From Caryophanales bacterium UBA5729 (GTDB taxonomy: Bacteria > Bacillota_I > Bacilli_A > Izemoplasmatales > Hujiaoplasmataceae), in contig DIGF01000023.1 of assembly GCA_002419505.1 (NCBI GenBank), positions 1-38,437 of the forward strand: 38,437 nucleotides of DNA, given 5' to 3'. The position numbers and the translations under genes were made by a program. Numbering within the stretch: the stretch's first letter is position 1; the number at the start of each line of letters is the position of its first letter. Below the pieces are notes generated by a model. The model saw only the letters and a program-made list of their open reading frames with translations. It was not told where the DNA came from and did no database searches. Shown in pieces: positions 15,516 to 23,473 of this stretch.

Positions 15516-16442
15516 ATGGAAAAACATATTCCGGTTTTACTAAAAGAAACAATTGAGTTGTTAAATATTAATCCGAACGGTACATATGTAGACATGACTT
15601 TAGGTGGTGGCGGTCACTCTGAAGCGATTTTAAGTATGTTAACTAAAGGAAAACTATATGGCTTTGATCAAGATGCATATGCAATTGAACAAGCCAGCTT
15701 ACGCTTAAAGAAATTTAAAAATTTTATGCCTATTAAAGATAATTTTAAAAACGCTAAATTGCGTTTAGGAGAATTAAATGTTAATAATGTCGATGGAATT
15801 ATTTTTGATTTAGGAGTTTCTTCATTTCAGTTTGATTTACCTGAACGAGGATTTTCTTATCGCTATGATGCGCCGTTGGACATGAGAATGGATCAAAACC
15901 AAGAACTCGATGCATATAAAATAGTAAACAATTACACATATGAGCAATTAAATAGAATTTTTTTTGAGTATGGTGAAGAAAAGTATGCGAGAAGCATTAG
16001 CAATCGAATAATTCTAAAAAGAAGTGAAAAATTAATAGAAACTACTTTTGAACTAGTCGAAACGATAAAAGAAGCTTTGCCAAACAAAGAGTTGAATAAA
16101 AAAGGTCATCCTGCCAAAAAAGTTTTTCAAGCTTTAAGAATTGAAGTTAACTCTGAATTAGAAATTCTCGAAGATTCTTTGAGGAATGCCATTGATTTAT
16201 TAAAGCCCAACGGGAGATTAGCAGTTATTACTTTTCATTCTCTTGAAGATAGAATATGTAAAAGATTATTTAAGGAATTATCAACTATTTATATTCCTCG
16301 AGGAGTTCCGATTATTGTTAATGAAATTCCTTTAATTAAGGAAGTAAATAGAAAGGTTGTTACGGCTGATATCGAAGAACTAAGCGATAACAATCGGGCT
16401 CATAGTGCGAAACTAAGAGTTATCGAAAAAAACAAAAAATAA
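15516..16442 (+). CDS. rsmH: 16S rRNA (cytosine1402-N4)-methyltransferase RsmH
   Basis: Methylates C1402 in the decoding centre of 16S rRNA using S-adenosylmethionine. The 308-residue protein begins with the family block HIPVLLKETIELL and has the SAM motif DMTLGGGGHS (about 25-34), FDQDAYAIE (about 50-58), DGIIFDLGVSSFQ (about 94-106), the DMRMDQ motif (about 128-133), HPAKKVFQALRIEVN (about 197-211) and ITFHSLEDRI (about 239-248). GTTGGTG is a modest ribosome site. In most bacteria it lies in the dcw cluster behind mraZ; here it is alone between rpmF and a tRNA gene. Confidence 0.97.
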   Translation: MEKHIPVLLKETIELLNINPNGTYVDMTLGGGGHSEAILSMLTKGKLYGFDQDAYAIEQASLRLKKFKNFMPIKDNFKNAKLRLGELNVNNVDGIIFDLGVSSFQFDLPERGFSYRYDAPLDMRMDQNQELDAYKIVNNYTYEQLNRIFFEYGEEKYARSISNRIILKRSEKLIETTFELVETIKEALPNKELNKKGHPAKKVFQALRIEVNSELEILEDSLRNAIDLLKPNGRLAVITFHSLEDRICKRLFKELSTIYIPRGVPIIVNEIPLIKEVNRKVVTADIEELSDNNRAHSAKLRVIEKNKK

Positions 16443-16445
16443 TGG

Positions 16446-16475
16446 TTGACATTAAACCCGCTATTATGATATCAT
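16446..16475 (+). promoter_or_regulatory. Promoter of tRNA-Gly
   Basis: Perfect TTGACA (16446-16451), 18-base spacer, TATCAT (16470-16475), about 17 bases before the tRNA 5' end. It begins four bases after the rsmH stop. Confidence 0.65.
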
Positions 16476-16491
16476 ATTTTTGCGTCGATAA

Positions 16492-16565
<74 letters not shown>

Positions 16566-16586
16566 TTTTTTTTTACAATTATTATA

Positions 16587-16619
16587 AATGAACTTTCTCG
16601 CGAAAGTTCATTTTTTTTT
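16587..16619 (+). terminator. Terminator of tRNA-Gly
   Basis: AATGAACTTTC (16587-16597), loop TCGC, GAAAGTTCATT (16602-16612): an 11-bp perfect stem followed by a T-run to 16619. Confidence 0.92.
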
Positions 16620-16626
16620 AAATTAT

Positions 16627-16654
16627 TTGAAACAAGGATTTAATTTGTTATAAT
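16627..16654 (+). promoter_or_regulatory. Promoter of mscS-like gene
   Basis: TTGAAA (16627-16632), 16-base spacer, TATAAT (16649-16654), with TGT before the -10. Confidence 0.65.
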
Positions 16655-16676
16655 GTTTATAGTAGGAGGTTTGAAA

Positions 16677-17717
16677 ATGATATTTTTATTTAATTCGAAT
16701 CTAGTAAATATTTTAGTTACTGTTGGAATTATCGTTTTTCTTTTAGCTGTTTTCGTTCTAGAAAAAAGATATATTAAAAGAAAAGGTGATGACATTACCA
16801 AATGGCAACTTATAATATTATATCTAATATTGCTGTTGAATATTGTTGCTGGGGTCATCTTAGGATTTTATACCTGGAATTTTGACCTTGCAACTTTTCT
16901 AAATGAATTTTGGTTTGATGCTTTAGATTTTATTCTAATTAAATTAGGTGATATAGTTGTAACTATTTTCATAATCTTTTTTGTATCTTTTATCTTAAAA
17001 ATTGTCAAAATAGTTTTAAAGAAAAGTTCACTTAAAGAAGGACCAAACCAAAAACGCAGAATAACGATGTTAAGAGTTACAAGATCCTTGATTAATTATA
17101 CTCTTAAAGCAATCGCTTTATTGGTTATTTTAGCTGTTTGGGGTGTGGATGTCTTACCTGCAGTAGCTGGTTTAGGGATTTTAGGATTAGTTGTAGGGTT
17201 AGGAGCGCAAAGCTTAATAAAAGATTTAATTGCTGGATTCTTTATTATTTTTGAACATCATTTTGACGTTGGCGATGTCGTTGAAATTAACGGTTTTAAA
17301 GGAAAGGTCGTTGATATTGGTTTAAAATCAACAAGAGTATTGAACTGGAAAAACGAACTTAAAACTTTTGCGAACGGAAGCATAAGTGAGTCAATAAACT
17401 TCTCCAGACATCCTTCTGTTGCGGTAGTTGAATTCGGAATAGCTTATGGCGAAAACATTCAAAGAACCATCGATATTTTGAATGAGGAATTACCTAAACT
17501 TCAAACAAAATATCCTGATATTTTAGAACCACCAGTAGTTTTGGGAGTTACAGAATTAGCTAATAGCTCAGTAAATATTCGGGTTATGATTAAGACTGTA
17601 ACAGGGTCTCATTATGGCATTGAAAGAGGAATCAGACAAGGAATTAAAGAGATTCTTGATGCTAATGGTATTGAAATTCCCTTTCCACAAGTTGTTGTTC
17701 ACAAGGGAAAAGAATAA
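16677..17717 (+). CDS. mscS: Small-conductance mechanosensitive channel (MscS family)
   Basis: Membrane channel that opens under membrane tension and releases solutes after osmotic downshock. From ATG 16677 (AGGAGG at 16664-16669) it has 346 residues. The frame is open earlier, but that region is the promoter. Four hydrophobic segments are visible at about 8-25, 42-62, 83-108 and 133-155. The pore helix AVAGLGILGLVVGLGAQSLI (about 160-180), with its Gly/Ala pattern, is followed by the beta domain start FDVGDVVEINGFKGKVVDIG (about 195-215) and an alpha/beta C-terminal domain. An osmotic safety valve would matter for a cell without a wall, if the organism is indeed wall-less. Confidence 0.93.
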   Translation: MIFLFNSNLVNILVTVGIIVFLLAVFVLEKRYIKRKGDDITKWQLIILYLILLLNIVAGVILGFYTWNFDLATFLNEFWFDALDFILIKLGDIVVTIFIIFFVSFILKIVKIVLKKSSLKEGPNQKRRITMLRVTRSLINYTLKAIALLVILAVWGVDVLPAVAGLGILGLVVGLGAQSLIKDLIAGFFIIFEHHFDVGDVVEINGFKGKVVDIGLKSTRVLNWKNELKTFANGSISESINFSRHPSVAVVEFGIAYGENIQRTIDILNEELPKLQTKYPDILEPPVVLGVTELANSSVNIRVMIKTVTGSHYGIERGIRQGIKEILDANGIEIPFPQVVVHKGKE

Positions 17718-17750
17718 AAAAAAATTAAGTTGGTATTATTAATAATATGA

Positions 17751-17850
17751 TGCCTCTAGAGTAAACATTATATAAAAAGAAAGTAACCTTTCGATTTAAA
17801 AAGGTTATGAGTAAAAGATTATAATTTGATACTTTAGAGGTGTTTTTTTT
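17751..17850 (+). other. Unidentified branched RNA structure ending in a T-run
   Basis: CCTCTAGAGTA (17753-17763) can pair with TACTTTAGAGG (17830-17840), an 11-bp closing stem with one G-T pair. Inside, GTAACCTT (17783-17790) pairs with AAGGTTAT (17801-17808). A minor TTATA/TATAA pairing (17768-17772 with 17820-17824) may extend the outer arm. T8 follows at 17843-17850. It could simply end mscS transcription, or be a small RNA or attenuated leader. It matches no riboswitch class I recognise. Confidence 0.4.
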
Positions 17851-18007
17851 ATGTAAAAGAAAATGTGCAAAAATAAAGAGCGCTGAATTAGTATAGGCAA
17901 GAAAAAACAAAAATCGCAATATAGAAAACTTTGATTATCAAGACTATCTCATTATCAGTCAAATTATAGATTCTCTCATTTAATAAAGAAGTATTTGTGG
18001 TAATATA

Positions 18008-18016
18008 TGGTATAAT
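18008..18016 (+). promoter_or_regulatory. Extended -10 promoter of the NfeD-flotillin operon
   Basis: TGGTATAAT at 18008-18016, 31 bases before the ATG. No good -35. Confidence 0.6.
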
Positions 18017-18046
18017 AGTGTGTATGAGATTAAAAGGGGGTTTAAT

Positions 18047-18640
18047 ATGGCTCAATGGTGGTCGGATTTAGTCGCATTACAGCAAATAGCGTTTATAATT
18101 GCGATGACTGCGACAGTGATAATGCTTATCTTTTTAGTTTTAATGATGTTTGGCGTTGATGATTCAACATTTGATGGTGGATTTCAAGACGCAGATCTTA
18201 ATTTTTTAGCTGACGAACCCTTAAGCGCAATTTCAGGCTTAAAGATTTTTACCGTTCGTGGTGCATTGGCTTTTTTAAGTGTTGGTGGCTGGGTTTTATA
18301 CATAATCGGCTCATCTATGCATATTTTGCTCGCTTTATTGATTGGAGTTCTATCCGGGATTCTTGCTAGTTTTTTGCAAACATTTGCATTTAAGGCGGCA
18401 ATGAAACTCGAGTCATCAGGAAACCTTGATTATAATCGGACCATAGGCAAGACGGCATCTGTCTATATTAGAATTCCGAAAAATCGGTCAGGAAGAGGAA
18501 AAGTTGTTTTAAATTTAGAAGATCGTTACATTGAGATAGATGCAATAACTGATGGCGCCGTAGATTTGCTGACTAAAACTATGGTCGAGATTATTGGAGT
18601 AGAAAATAATACAACTGTAATTGTAAAAGAAAAAGAATAA
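18047..18640 (+). CDS. NfeD-like membrane protein (YuaF type), partner of flotillin
   Basis: Short NfeD proteins are membrane partners of flotillins. ATG 18047 follows AAAAGGGGG by six bases and gives 197 residues. Three hydrophobic helices are seen at about 13-35, 68-88 and 91-113. An acidic loop lies between the first two (GVDDSTFDGGFQDADLNF). The C-terminal part (about 130-195), beginning with IGKTASVYIRIP, is a beta-rich OB-fold typical of NfeD. It is followed after 13 bases by the flotillin gene, the same order as yuaF-floT in Bacillus. The call rests mainly on topology, the OB-fold and the neighbour. Confidence 0.82.
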   Translation: MAQWWSDLVALQQIAFIIAMTATVIMLIFLVLMMFGVDDSTFDGGFQDADLNFLADEPLSAISGLKIFTVRGALAFLSVGGWVLYIIGSSMHILLALLIGVLSGILASFLQTFAFKAAMKLESSGNLDYNRTIGKTASVYIRIPKNRSGRGKVVLNLEDRYIEIDAITDGAVDLLTKTMVEIIGVENNTTVIVKEKE

Positions 18641-18653
18641 AAGGAGATTATAT

Positions 18654-20129
18654 ATGTTTTATACATTAGCTTCAACAGGAAATGCAATAGGTTTAATTGT
18701 CACATTAGTAATAATAGTATTATCGATTCTAGTATTTATTGTTACTAGAATTCGTAAATGTCCTTCAGACAAGATAATGGTCATTTACGGTAAAATAGGT
18801 AAGAATACGGATGGATCATCTCGTTCTTCACAATGTATTCATGGTGGAGCAAAGTTCATTTATCCCTTTATTCAAGCTTATCAGTTTCTTGATTTAACAC
18901 CGCTTTCTATTAGTGTTGACTTAAGAAAAGCACTATCAAGACAGAACATTCGTATTGATGTTCCTTCAAGATTTACAGTAGGTATATCAACCGAAGCGGG
19001 CGTTATGCAAAATGCCGCTGAACGTTTATTAGGTTTAAAATTAGGTGAGATTCAAGAATTGACTCAAGATATCATTTTTGGTCAGTTACGTTTAGTTATC
19101 GCTACGATGGATATCGAAGAGATTAACACAAATCGTGACAAGTTTCTTGAAGCAGTTTCTGATAATGTGGAAACAGAGCTAAAAAAAATTGGGCTACGTT
19201 TAATCAATGTTAATGTTACAGACATTAATGATGAATCAGGATATATTGAAGCACTTGGAAAAGAAGCGGCTGCTAAAGCGATAAATGATGCTAAAAAATC
19301 AGTTGCTGAAAAAAATAGAGACGGTTCTATTGGCGAAGCTAATGCTTTAAGAGACCAAAGAATTCAAGTTGCGACAGCTAATGCAACGGCAATTGAAGGT
19401 GAAAATACTTCCTTAGGAGATATTTCTAAATCAGATGCAAGTCGTCGTGAAATTGAAGCAGAAGCTTTAAGACGTGCTACAGTTGCTGAAAAAACTTCGG
19501 AAGCAAAAGCGCTTCAAGAAGCTTATGCTGCTGAAAATAAAGCCGAATTAGCCCGAGCAGCACGTGAAAAGGCATCATTAGAAGCGGATGTTATTGTTAA
19601 ATCAGAAATTGATAAGCAAAAGAAAGTTATTGAAGCTGAAGCTATTGCTGAAGAAACTAGAAGAAAAGCAAAAGGTGAAGCAGATGGTATCTATGCGAAA
19701 ATGGAAGCTGAAGCTCGTGGTACACTTGAAATTCTTACTAAACAGGCTCAAGGATTTATGGCTTTAGTAAAATCTGCTGGCGATGATCCTGATGCAGCTA
19801 TCAAGTTATTGATTGCAGATAAATTAGAAACCTTAGTTGGCATTCAAGTTGAAGCGATTAAGAACCTTAAGTTTGATAAGATAACAGTTTGGGATAGTGG
19901 ATCAAACGACGGAAATTCTTCAACAGCTAACTTTGCATCAAGCTTATTTAAATCAATACCGCCACTGCAAGAATTATTTGAAATGGCTGGTATGAGTTTG
20001 CCAAAGTATTTGGGAGATACTATTGAAAATGCTGAAAAGAAAGTTGAAGAAGTTAAAGCAGAAGTAAAAAAAGAAGAAAAACCAGAAACGAAAAAAGAAA
20101 CAAAAAAAGAACAAAATAATATTTTTTAA
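18654..20129 (+). CDS. floT: Flotillin-like SPFH-domain scaffold protein
   Basis: Membrane scaffold that organises ordered membrane microdomains. The 491-residue protein has an N-terminal hydrophobic hairpin (about 9-33), the SPFH/PHB domain (about 36-210, for example KIMVIYGKIG, FIYPFIQAYQFLDL and VPSRFTVGISTEAGVMQNAAERLLGL), and a long Ala/Glu/Lys-rich coiled coil (about 215-370, many EAEA and EAKA units). A conserved C-terminal segment follows, then a 30-residue Lys/Glu tail of low complexity (about 460-487). AAAAGGAGATT is a strong ribosome site. Length is close to Bacillus FloT. In operon with the NfeD-like gene. Confidence 0.93.
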   Translation: MFYTLASTGNAIGLIVTLVIIVLSILVFIVTRIRKCPSDKIMVIYGKIGKNTDGSSRSSQCIHGGAKFIYPFIQAYQFLDLTPLSISVDLRKALSRQNIRIDVPSRFTVGISTEAGVMQNAAERLLGLKLGEIQELTQDIIFGQLRLVIATMDIEEINTNRDKFLEAVSDNVETELKKIGLRLINVNVTDINDESGYIEALGKEAAAKAINDAKKSVAEKNRDGSIGEANALRDQRIQVATANATAIEGENTSLGDISKSDASRREIEAEALRRATVAEKTSEAKALQEAYAAENKAELARAAREKASLEADVIVKSEIDKQKKVIEAEAIAEETRRKAKGEADGIYAKMEAEARGTLEILTKQAQGFMALVKSAGDDPDAAIKLLIADKLETLVGIQVEAIKNLKFDKITVWDSGSNDGNSSTANFASSLFKSIPPLQELFEMAGMSLPKYLGDTIENAEKKVEEVKAEVKKEEKPETKKETKKEQNNIF

Positions 20130-20153
20130 AGAAAAATAATTTTATAATAAAAT

Positions 20154-20187
20154 ATAAGAAAGAAACAGTTTTAGGTTTCTTTCTTAT
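20154..20187 (+). terminator. Hairpin after the flotillin gene
   Basis: ATAAGAAAGAAAC (20154-20166) and GTTTCTTTCTTAT (20175-20187) form a perfect 13-bp stem with an 8-base loop. No long T-run follows, so termination efficiency is uncertain. The rest of the 244-base gap holds the aspS promoter. Confidence 0.55.
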
Positions 20188-20310
20188 TATGTTTTAAACC
20201 AAAATATAACTTCTTATCTCGTTTTTATAGTTTTTTTTAAGATTTATTAGGTAAAGCAAAAAACTTTTGTCAACTAGATTTGCCCTATGTTATTTCTTAG
20301 TAAACTCTAA

Positions 20311-20339
20311 TTGAATTAGATATTGACTTATGCTATAAT
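20311..20339 (+). promoter_or_regulatory. Promoter of the AspRS gene
   Basis: TTGAAT (20311-20316), 17-base spacer, TATAAT (20334-20339), with TGC before the -10. Confidence 0.78.
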
Positions 20340-20373
20340 TTAAGCAATTGTTTAAAAGAAAAAAGAGGTAAAT

Positions 20374-21693
20374 ATGAGTAAAGTATTTTTTAAAGATTTA
20401 GATCAATATTTTAATCAAGAAATCGAACTTCAAGGGTTTGTAGAAAAAATTAGAGATTTACAATATGTTCAATTTATCATTTTGAGAGATTCATCTGGAA
20501 AAATCCAATTGACAATCGAAAAAAATGATGATAATAAAAGCTTAAATGAAATAGTTTCAGCTTTGACCAAAGAAAGCACCATATTGACAAAGGGAATCCT
20601 TTATAAGCAAGATAAAGTTAAACTTCGTGGTATGGAATTTATTCCTAAGACCATTGAGATTACTTCATTAAGTGAAGAAGAATTACCTATTGATATTCTT
20701 GATTATACTAATAAATCTAAACAAGATCTACGATTAGACAATCGTTTTTTAGATTTGCGATTAGATAAAAACTTTTTCATTTTCAAGGGACAAACACTAG
20801 CTGAAATGGCAATGAGAGAATACTGGATAGAAAATAATTTTATTGAAATTCATTCTCCAAAAATTTTGGGAACCGCTTCTGAATCGGGCGCTGAAGTATT
20901 TTCGCTTGATTATTTTGGCCGTAAGGTTTATCTAGCACAGTCACCGCAGTTTTATAAACAAATGGCTATGGCAGCGGGATTTAATAATGTTTTTGAAATT
21001 GGGCCAGTTTTTAGAGCTGAAAACTCTCATACAGCATATCATGCAACAGAATTCACTTCTGTAGATATGGAAATGTCATGGATTAAATCGCATCATGATG
21101 TGATGGACTCAGAAGAAGCTAAATTAGTTAGAGTAATGGAAAAACTTTACCAAAACTTGAACGAAGAATATAAAGAAGTCTTTAAGAAAGATATAGAAAT
21201 ACCTAAGACTAAATTTCCGAGAATACCTTTTTACGAAGCGAAGAAAATAATTCAAGATAACTATAATTATGTAGGAGAAAAACCACATGACTTTGATCGT
21301 AGAGAAGAAGAACTAATCGGCTTATATGCTAAAAAGAAATTGAATTCTGATTTTGTCTTTATTATCGATTATCCGTTCGCTGCTAGACCTTTTTATCATA
21401 TGTTAGACGAAAAAACTGGGTTAACCAAAAGTTTTGATTTACTTTATAAAGGAATTGAAATTACAACTGGCGCTCAAAGAGAACATCGGATAGAAATTTT
21501 AAAACAACAAGCGAATGAAAAGGATATGAGCTTAGAATCATTAGATTTTTATCTTAACTTTTTCAGGTATGGAATGCCACCTCATGGCGGATATGGTTTT
21601 GGTTTAACTAGATTTTTAATGCGCTTTTTCGATTGTGAAAGCATTAGAGACGTAACATTCCTCTATCGTGGCCCTAATCGTGTTAATCCTTAA
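20374..21693 (+). CDS. aspS: Archaeal-type aspartyl-tRNA synthetase
   Basis: Charges tRNA with aspartate. The 439-residue length and the absence of the GAD insertion mark the archaeal/AspRS2 type rather than the 590-residue bacterial enzyme. An N-terminal OB anticodon-binding domain (about 1-100) precedes the class II core. Core motifs include RLDNRFLDLR (about 116-125), LAQSPQFYKQMAMAAG (about 188-203), motif 2 FEIGPVFRAE (about 207-216), ITTGAQREHRIEIL (about 366-379) and motif 3 GFGLTRFLM (about 408-416). In motif 3 the usual Glu before Arg is Thr. The GAQR motif favours AspRS over AsnRS. Bacterial members of this type are often non-discriminating and feed the GatCAB route to Asn-tRNA; that is an inference here. 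Confidence 0.88.
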   Translation: MSKVFFKDLDQYFNQEIELQGFVEKIRDLQYVQFIILRDSSGKIQLTIEKNDDNKSLNEIVSALTKESTILTKGILYKQDKVKLRGMEFIPKTIEITSLSEEELPIDILDYTNKSKQDLRLDNRFLDLRLDKNFFIFKGQTLAEMAMREYWIENNFIEIHSPKILGTASESGAEVFSLDYFGRKVYLAQSPQFYKQMAMAAGFNNVFEIGPVFRAENSHTAYHATEFTSVDMEMSWIKSHHDVMDSEEAKLVRVMEKLYQNLNEEYKEVFKKDIEIPKTKFPRIPFYEAKKIIQDNYNYVGEKPHDFDRREEELIGLYAKKKLNSDFVFIIDYPFAARPFYHMLDEKTGLTKSFDLLYKGIEITTGAQREHRIEILKQQANEKDMSLESLDFYLNFFRYGMPPHGGYGFGLTRFLMRFFDCESIRDVTFLYRGPNRVNP

Positions 21694-21707
21694 TTATTTA
21701 TTTAATC

Positions 21708-21737
21708 AACTAAGCTTAAAAGAGCTTAGTTTTTTTT
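21708..21737 (+). terminator. Terminator of aspS
   Basis: AACTAAGCT (21708-21716), 6-base loop, AGCTTAGTT (21723-21731), then T-run to 21737. Confidence 0.88.
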
Positions 21738-21746
21738 ATCTAAATA

Positions 21747-21755
21747 TGATAGAAT
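21747..21755 (+). promoter_or_regulatory. Possible extended -10 promoter of rluA-galE-galT
   Basis: TGATAGAAT at 21747-21755, about 28 bases before the likely start. One mismatch to TATAAT. Confidence 0.4.
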
Positions 21756-21782
21756 AAGTATTAAGGTATAAGAGTGAAAATT

Positions 21783-22478
21783 ATGGAACTTAATGTTATT
21801 TATGAAGATAATCATCTTATTGTTTGTGAAAAACCAGCTGGAGTTCTATCTCAAGCTGGATCTTTAGATTTAGATGATATGTTGACAATAATAAAAAAAT
21901 ATTTAAGAAATAAATATAATAAACCAGGAAATGTTTTTTTGGGTTTAGTTCATCGTCTAGATACAAATGTTGGTGGTGTTATGGTGTTTGCGAAAACTTC
22001 TAAAGCCGCGAGTCGGTTAAGCGAATCAATTCGCAATCGCCAATTTAAAAAAAGTTATTTAGCGGTAGTTTTAGGAAAATTAGTTCCTAATAAAGAATAT
22101 GAATTAGTTGATTTGATGGAAAAAGATGAAGTTGAAAAAAAGGCTTTTTTCAGTAAAAATGGAAAAGAGGCGATTTTGCGATTCAGTTGTTTATCTAACA
22201 AAACGAATCAAGACCAAGATTATTCTTTAATCGATATAAGTCTTGAAACCGGCAGATTCCATCAAATTCGAGCTCAGTTAGCTAAATTTGGCTACCCAAT
22301 ATTTAATGACAGCAAATATGGAAAAGCTGAATCCGGGCTTGAAATGGGATTATTTGCATATAAAATAAGCTTTATGCATCCGACTTTAAAAACCGAAAGT
22401 TCATATACTTTATTACCTGCAACTGGAATATTTTCTGAGTTTAAAGATGAAATTGAGATTTTTGGAGGAAGCTTATGA
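21783..22478 (+). CDS. RluA-family pseudouridine synthase
   Basis: Isomerises uridine to pseudouridine in rRNA or tRNA; the exact site cannot be told. The 231-residue protein has only the catalytic domain, without an S4 domain. Motifs: YEDNHLIVCEKPAG (about 6-19), the catalytic-Asp loop VHRLDTNVGGVMVFAKTSKAA (about 58-78, starting with HRLD) and GRFHQIRAQLAKFGYPI (about 156-172). I chose the ATG at 21783; a GTG nine bases upstream (21774) is possible. galE overlaps its stop by ATGA, coupling it to the galactose genes. Confidence 0.88.
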   Translation: MELNVIYEDNHLIVCEKPAGVLSQAGSLDLDDMLTIIKKYLRNKYNKPGNVFLGLVHRLDTNVGGVMVFAKTSKAASRLSESIRNRQFKKSYLAVVLGKLVPNKEYELVDLMEKDEVEKKAFFSKNGKEAILRFSCLSNKTNQDQDYSLIDISLETGRFHQIRAQLAKFGYPIFNDSKYGKAESGLEMGLFAYKISFMHPTLKTESSYTLLPATGIFSEFKDEIEIFGGSL

Positions 22479-23473
22479 AACTTCTTGTTTTAGGTGGCGC
22501 AGGTTATATTGGTAGTCATTTTGTGAAATTGGCTTTAGAAAGTAATTATGAAATCATAGTTTTAGATAATTTATCTACCGGACATAAGAGTTCTTTGCCA
22601 AAAACCGTAAAATTCTATTTAGGTGATGTTAGAGACCAACTTTTTCTTGATAAGGTCTTTGCCGAAAATAGAATTGATGCGTGTATTCATTTTTGCGCTT
22701 CTAGTCTTGTCGGCGAATCGGTTCTCAATCCGCTTAAGTATTTTGATAACAATCTCGTTGGAGCAATAAAATTATTACAAACCATGGTAAAACATAATGT
22801 CAAGAAAATAGTTTTCTCGTCTTCAGCTGCAGTTTATGGTGATCATGAACAGATGCCGATAAGTGAAAAAAGTGAGACTATACCTAATAATCCTTATGGA
22901 GAGAGCAAACTTATGATGGAAAAAATCTTTCATTGGTCAGACCTTGCTTATGGGATTAAATACATTAGCCTGAGGTATTTTAATGTTGCGGGAGCTGCAT
23001 CTGATAGCAGCATTGGCGAAGATCATAATCCGGAAACTCATCTAATTCCTATTGTTTTAGAAGTGCCTTTAGGAAAGCGAGATTTTCTAACCATTTTTGG
23101 TGATGATTATAAGACACCAGATGGAACTTGCATCCGTGATTATATTCATGTGGAAGATATAGTGGATGCTCATTTAAAAGCTTTGGATTATTTAAATAAA
23201 TTTAACCTTTCGAACATTTTTAATTTAGGCTCTCAGAAAGGTTATTCAAATCTCGAGATACTAGAAACTGCTAGAAGTATTACTAAAACAGAAATTCCGG
23301 CAAAAATCGGACCGCGAAGACCAGGAGATCCAGATCAGCTGATTGCGAGCAATACTAAAGCCAAGAAAGACCTTGATTGGGAACCAAAAAAAGATCTCAA
23401 TGAGATTATAGAATCTGCTTGGAATTATCATAAAAAAGCAAATAAAAAATCGGGGGAAGACAAAGATGATTAA
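22475..23473 (+). CDS. galE: UDP-glucose 4-epimerase
   Basis: Interconverts UDP-glucose and UDP-galactose with bound NAD. The 332-residue short-chain dehydrogenase fold shows the GGAGYIGSH nucleotide loop (7-15), DNLSTGH (about 31-37), FSSSAAVYG with the catalytic Ser region (about 109-117), the YGESK catalytic Tyr-Lys pair (about 132-136), RYFNVAGA (about 158-165) and RDYIHVEDI (about 209-217). GGAGG lies before the ATG, which overlaps rluA by four bases. The C-terminal tail is Lys-rich. galT overlaps its end by 8 bases. The pair makes UDP-galactose or routes galactose 1-phosphate into UDP-glucose metabolism. Confidence 0.96.
   Translation: MKLLVLGGAGYIGSHFVKLALESNYEIIVLDNLSTGHKSSLPKTVKFYLGDVRDQLFLDKVFAENRIDACIHFCASSLVGESVLNPLKYFDNNLVGAIKLLQTMVKHNVKKIVFSSSAAVYGDHEQMPISEKSETIPNNPYGESKLMMEKIFHWSDLAYGIKYISLRYFNVAGAASDSSIGEDHNPETHLIPIVLEVPLGKRDFLTIFGDDYKTPDGTCIRDYIHVEDIVDAHLKALDYLNKFNLSNIFNLGSQKGYSNLEILETARSITKTEIPAKIGPRRPGDPDQLIASNTKAKKDLDWEPKKDLNEIIESAWNYHKKANKKSGEDKDD

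Larger units (their letters stand above)
17718..18046. other. Gene-free stretch of 329 bases between mscS and the NfeD gene
   Basis: No credible gene is seen on either strand. The left half carries the branched hairpin listed at 17751-17850. The right half (17851-18007) is plain AT-rich sequence in which I see no structure. The end holds the extended -10 and ribosome site of the next gene. Confidence 0.7.

Noticed and set aside
17725..17919. Minus-strand 64-codon frame in the gap after mscS
   Set aside because: No ribosome site, no homology I recognise, and it runs through the hairpin and T-run of the RNA structure.
20667..20760. AspRS gene as asparaginyl-tRNA synthetase
   Set aside because: The GAQREH motif and overall match to archaeal AspRS, including the C-terminal GMPPHGG segment, fit AspRS better.
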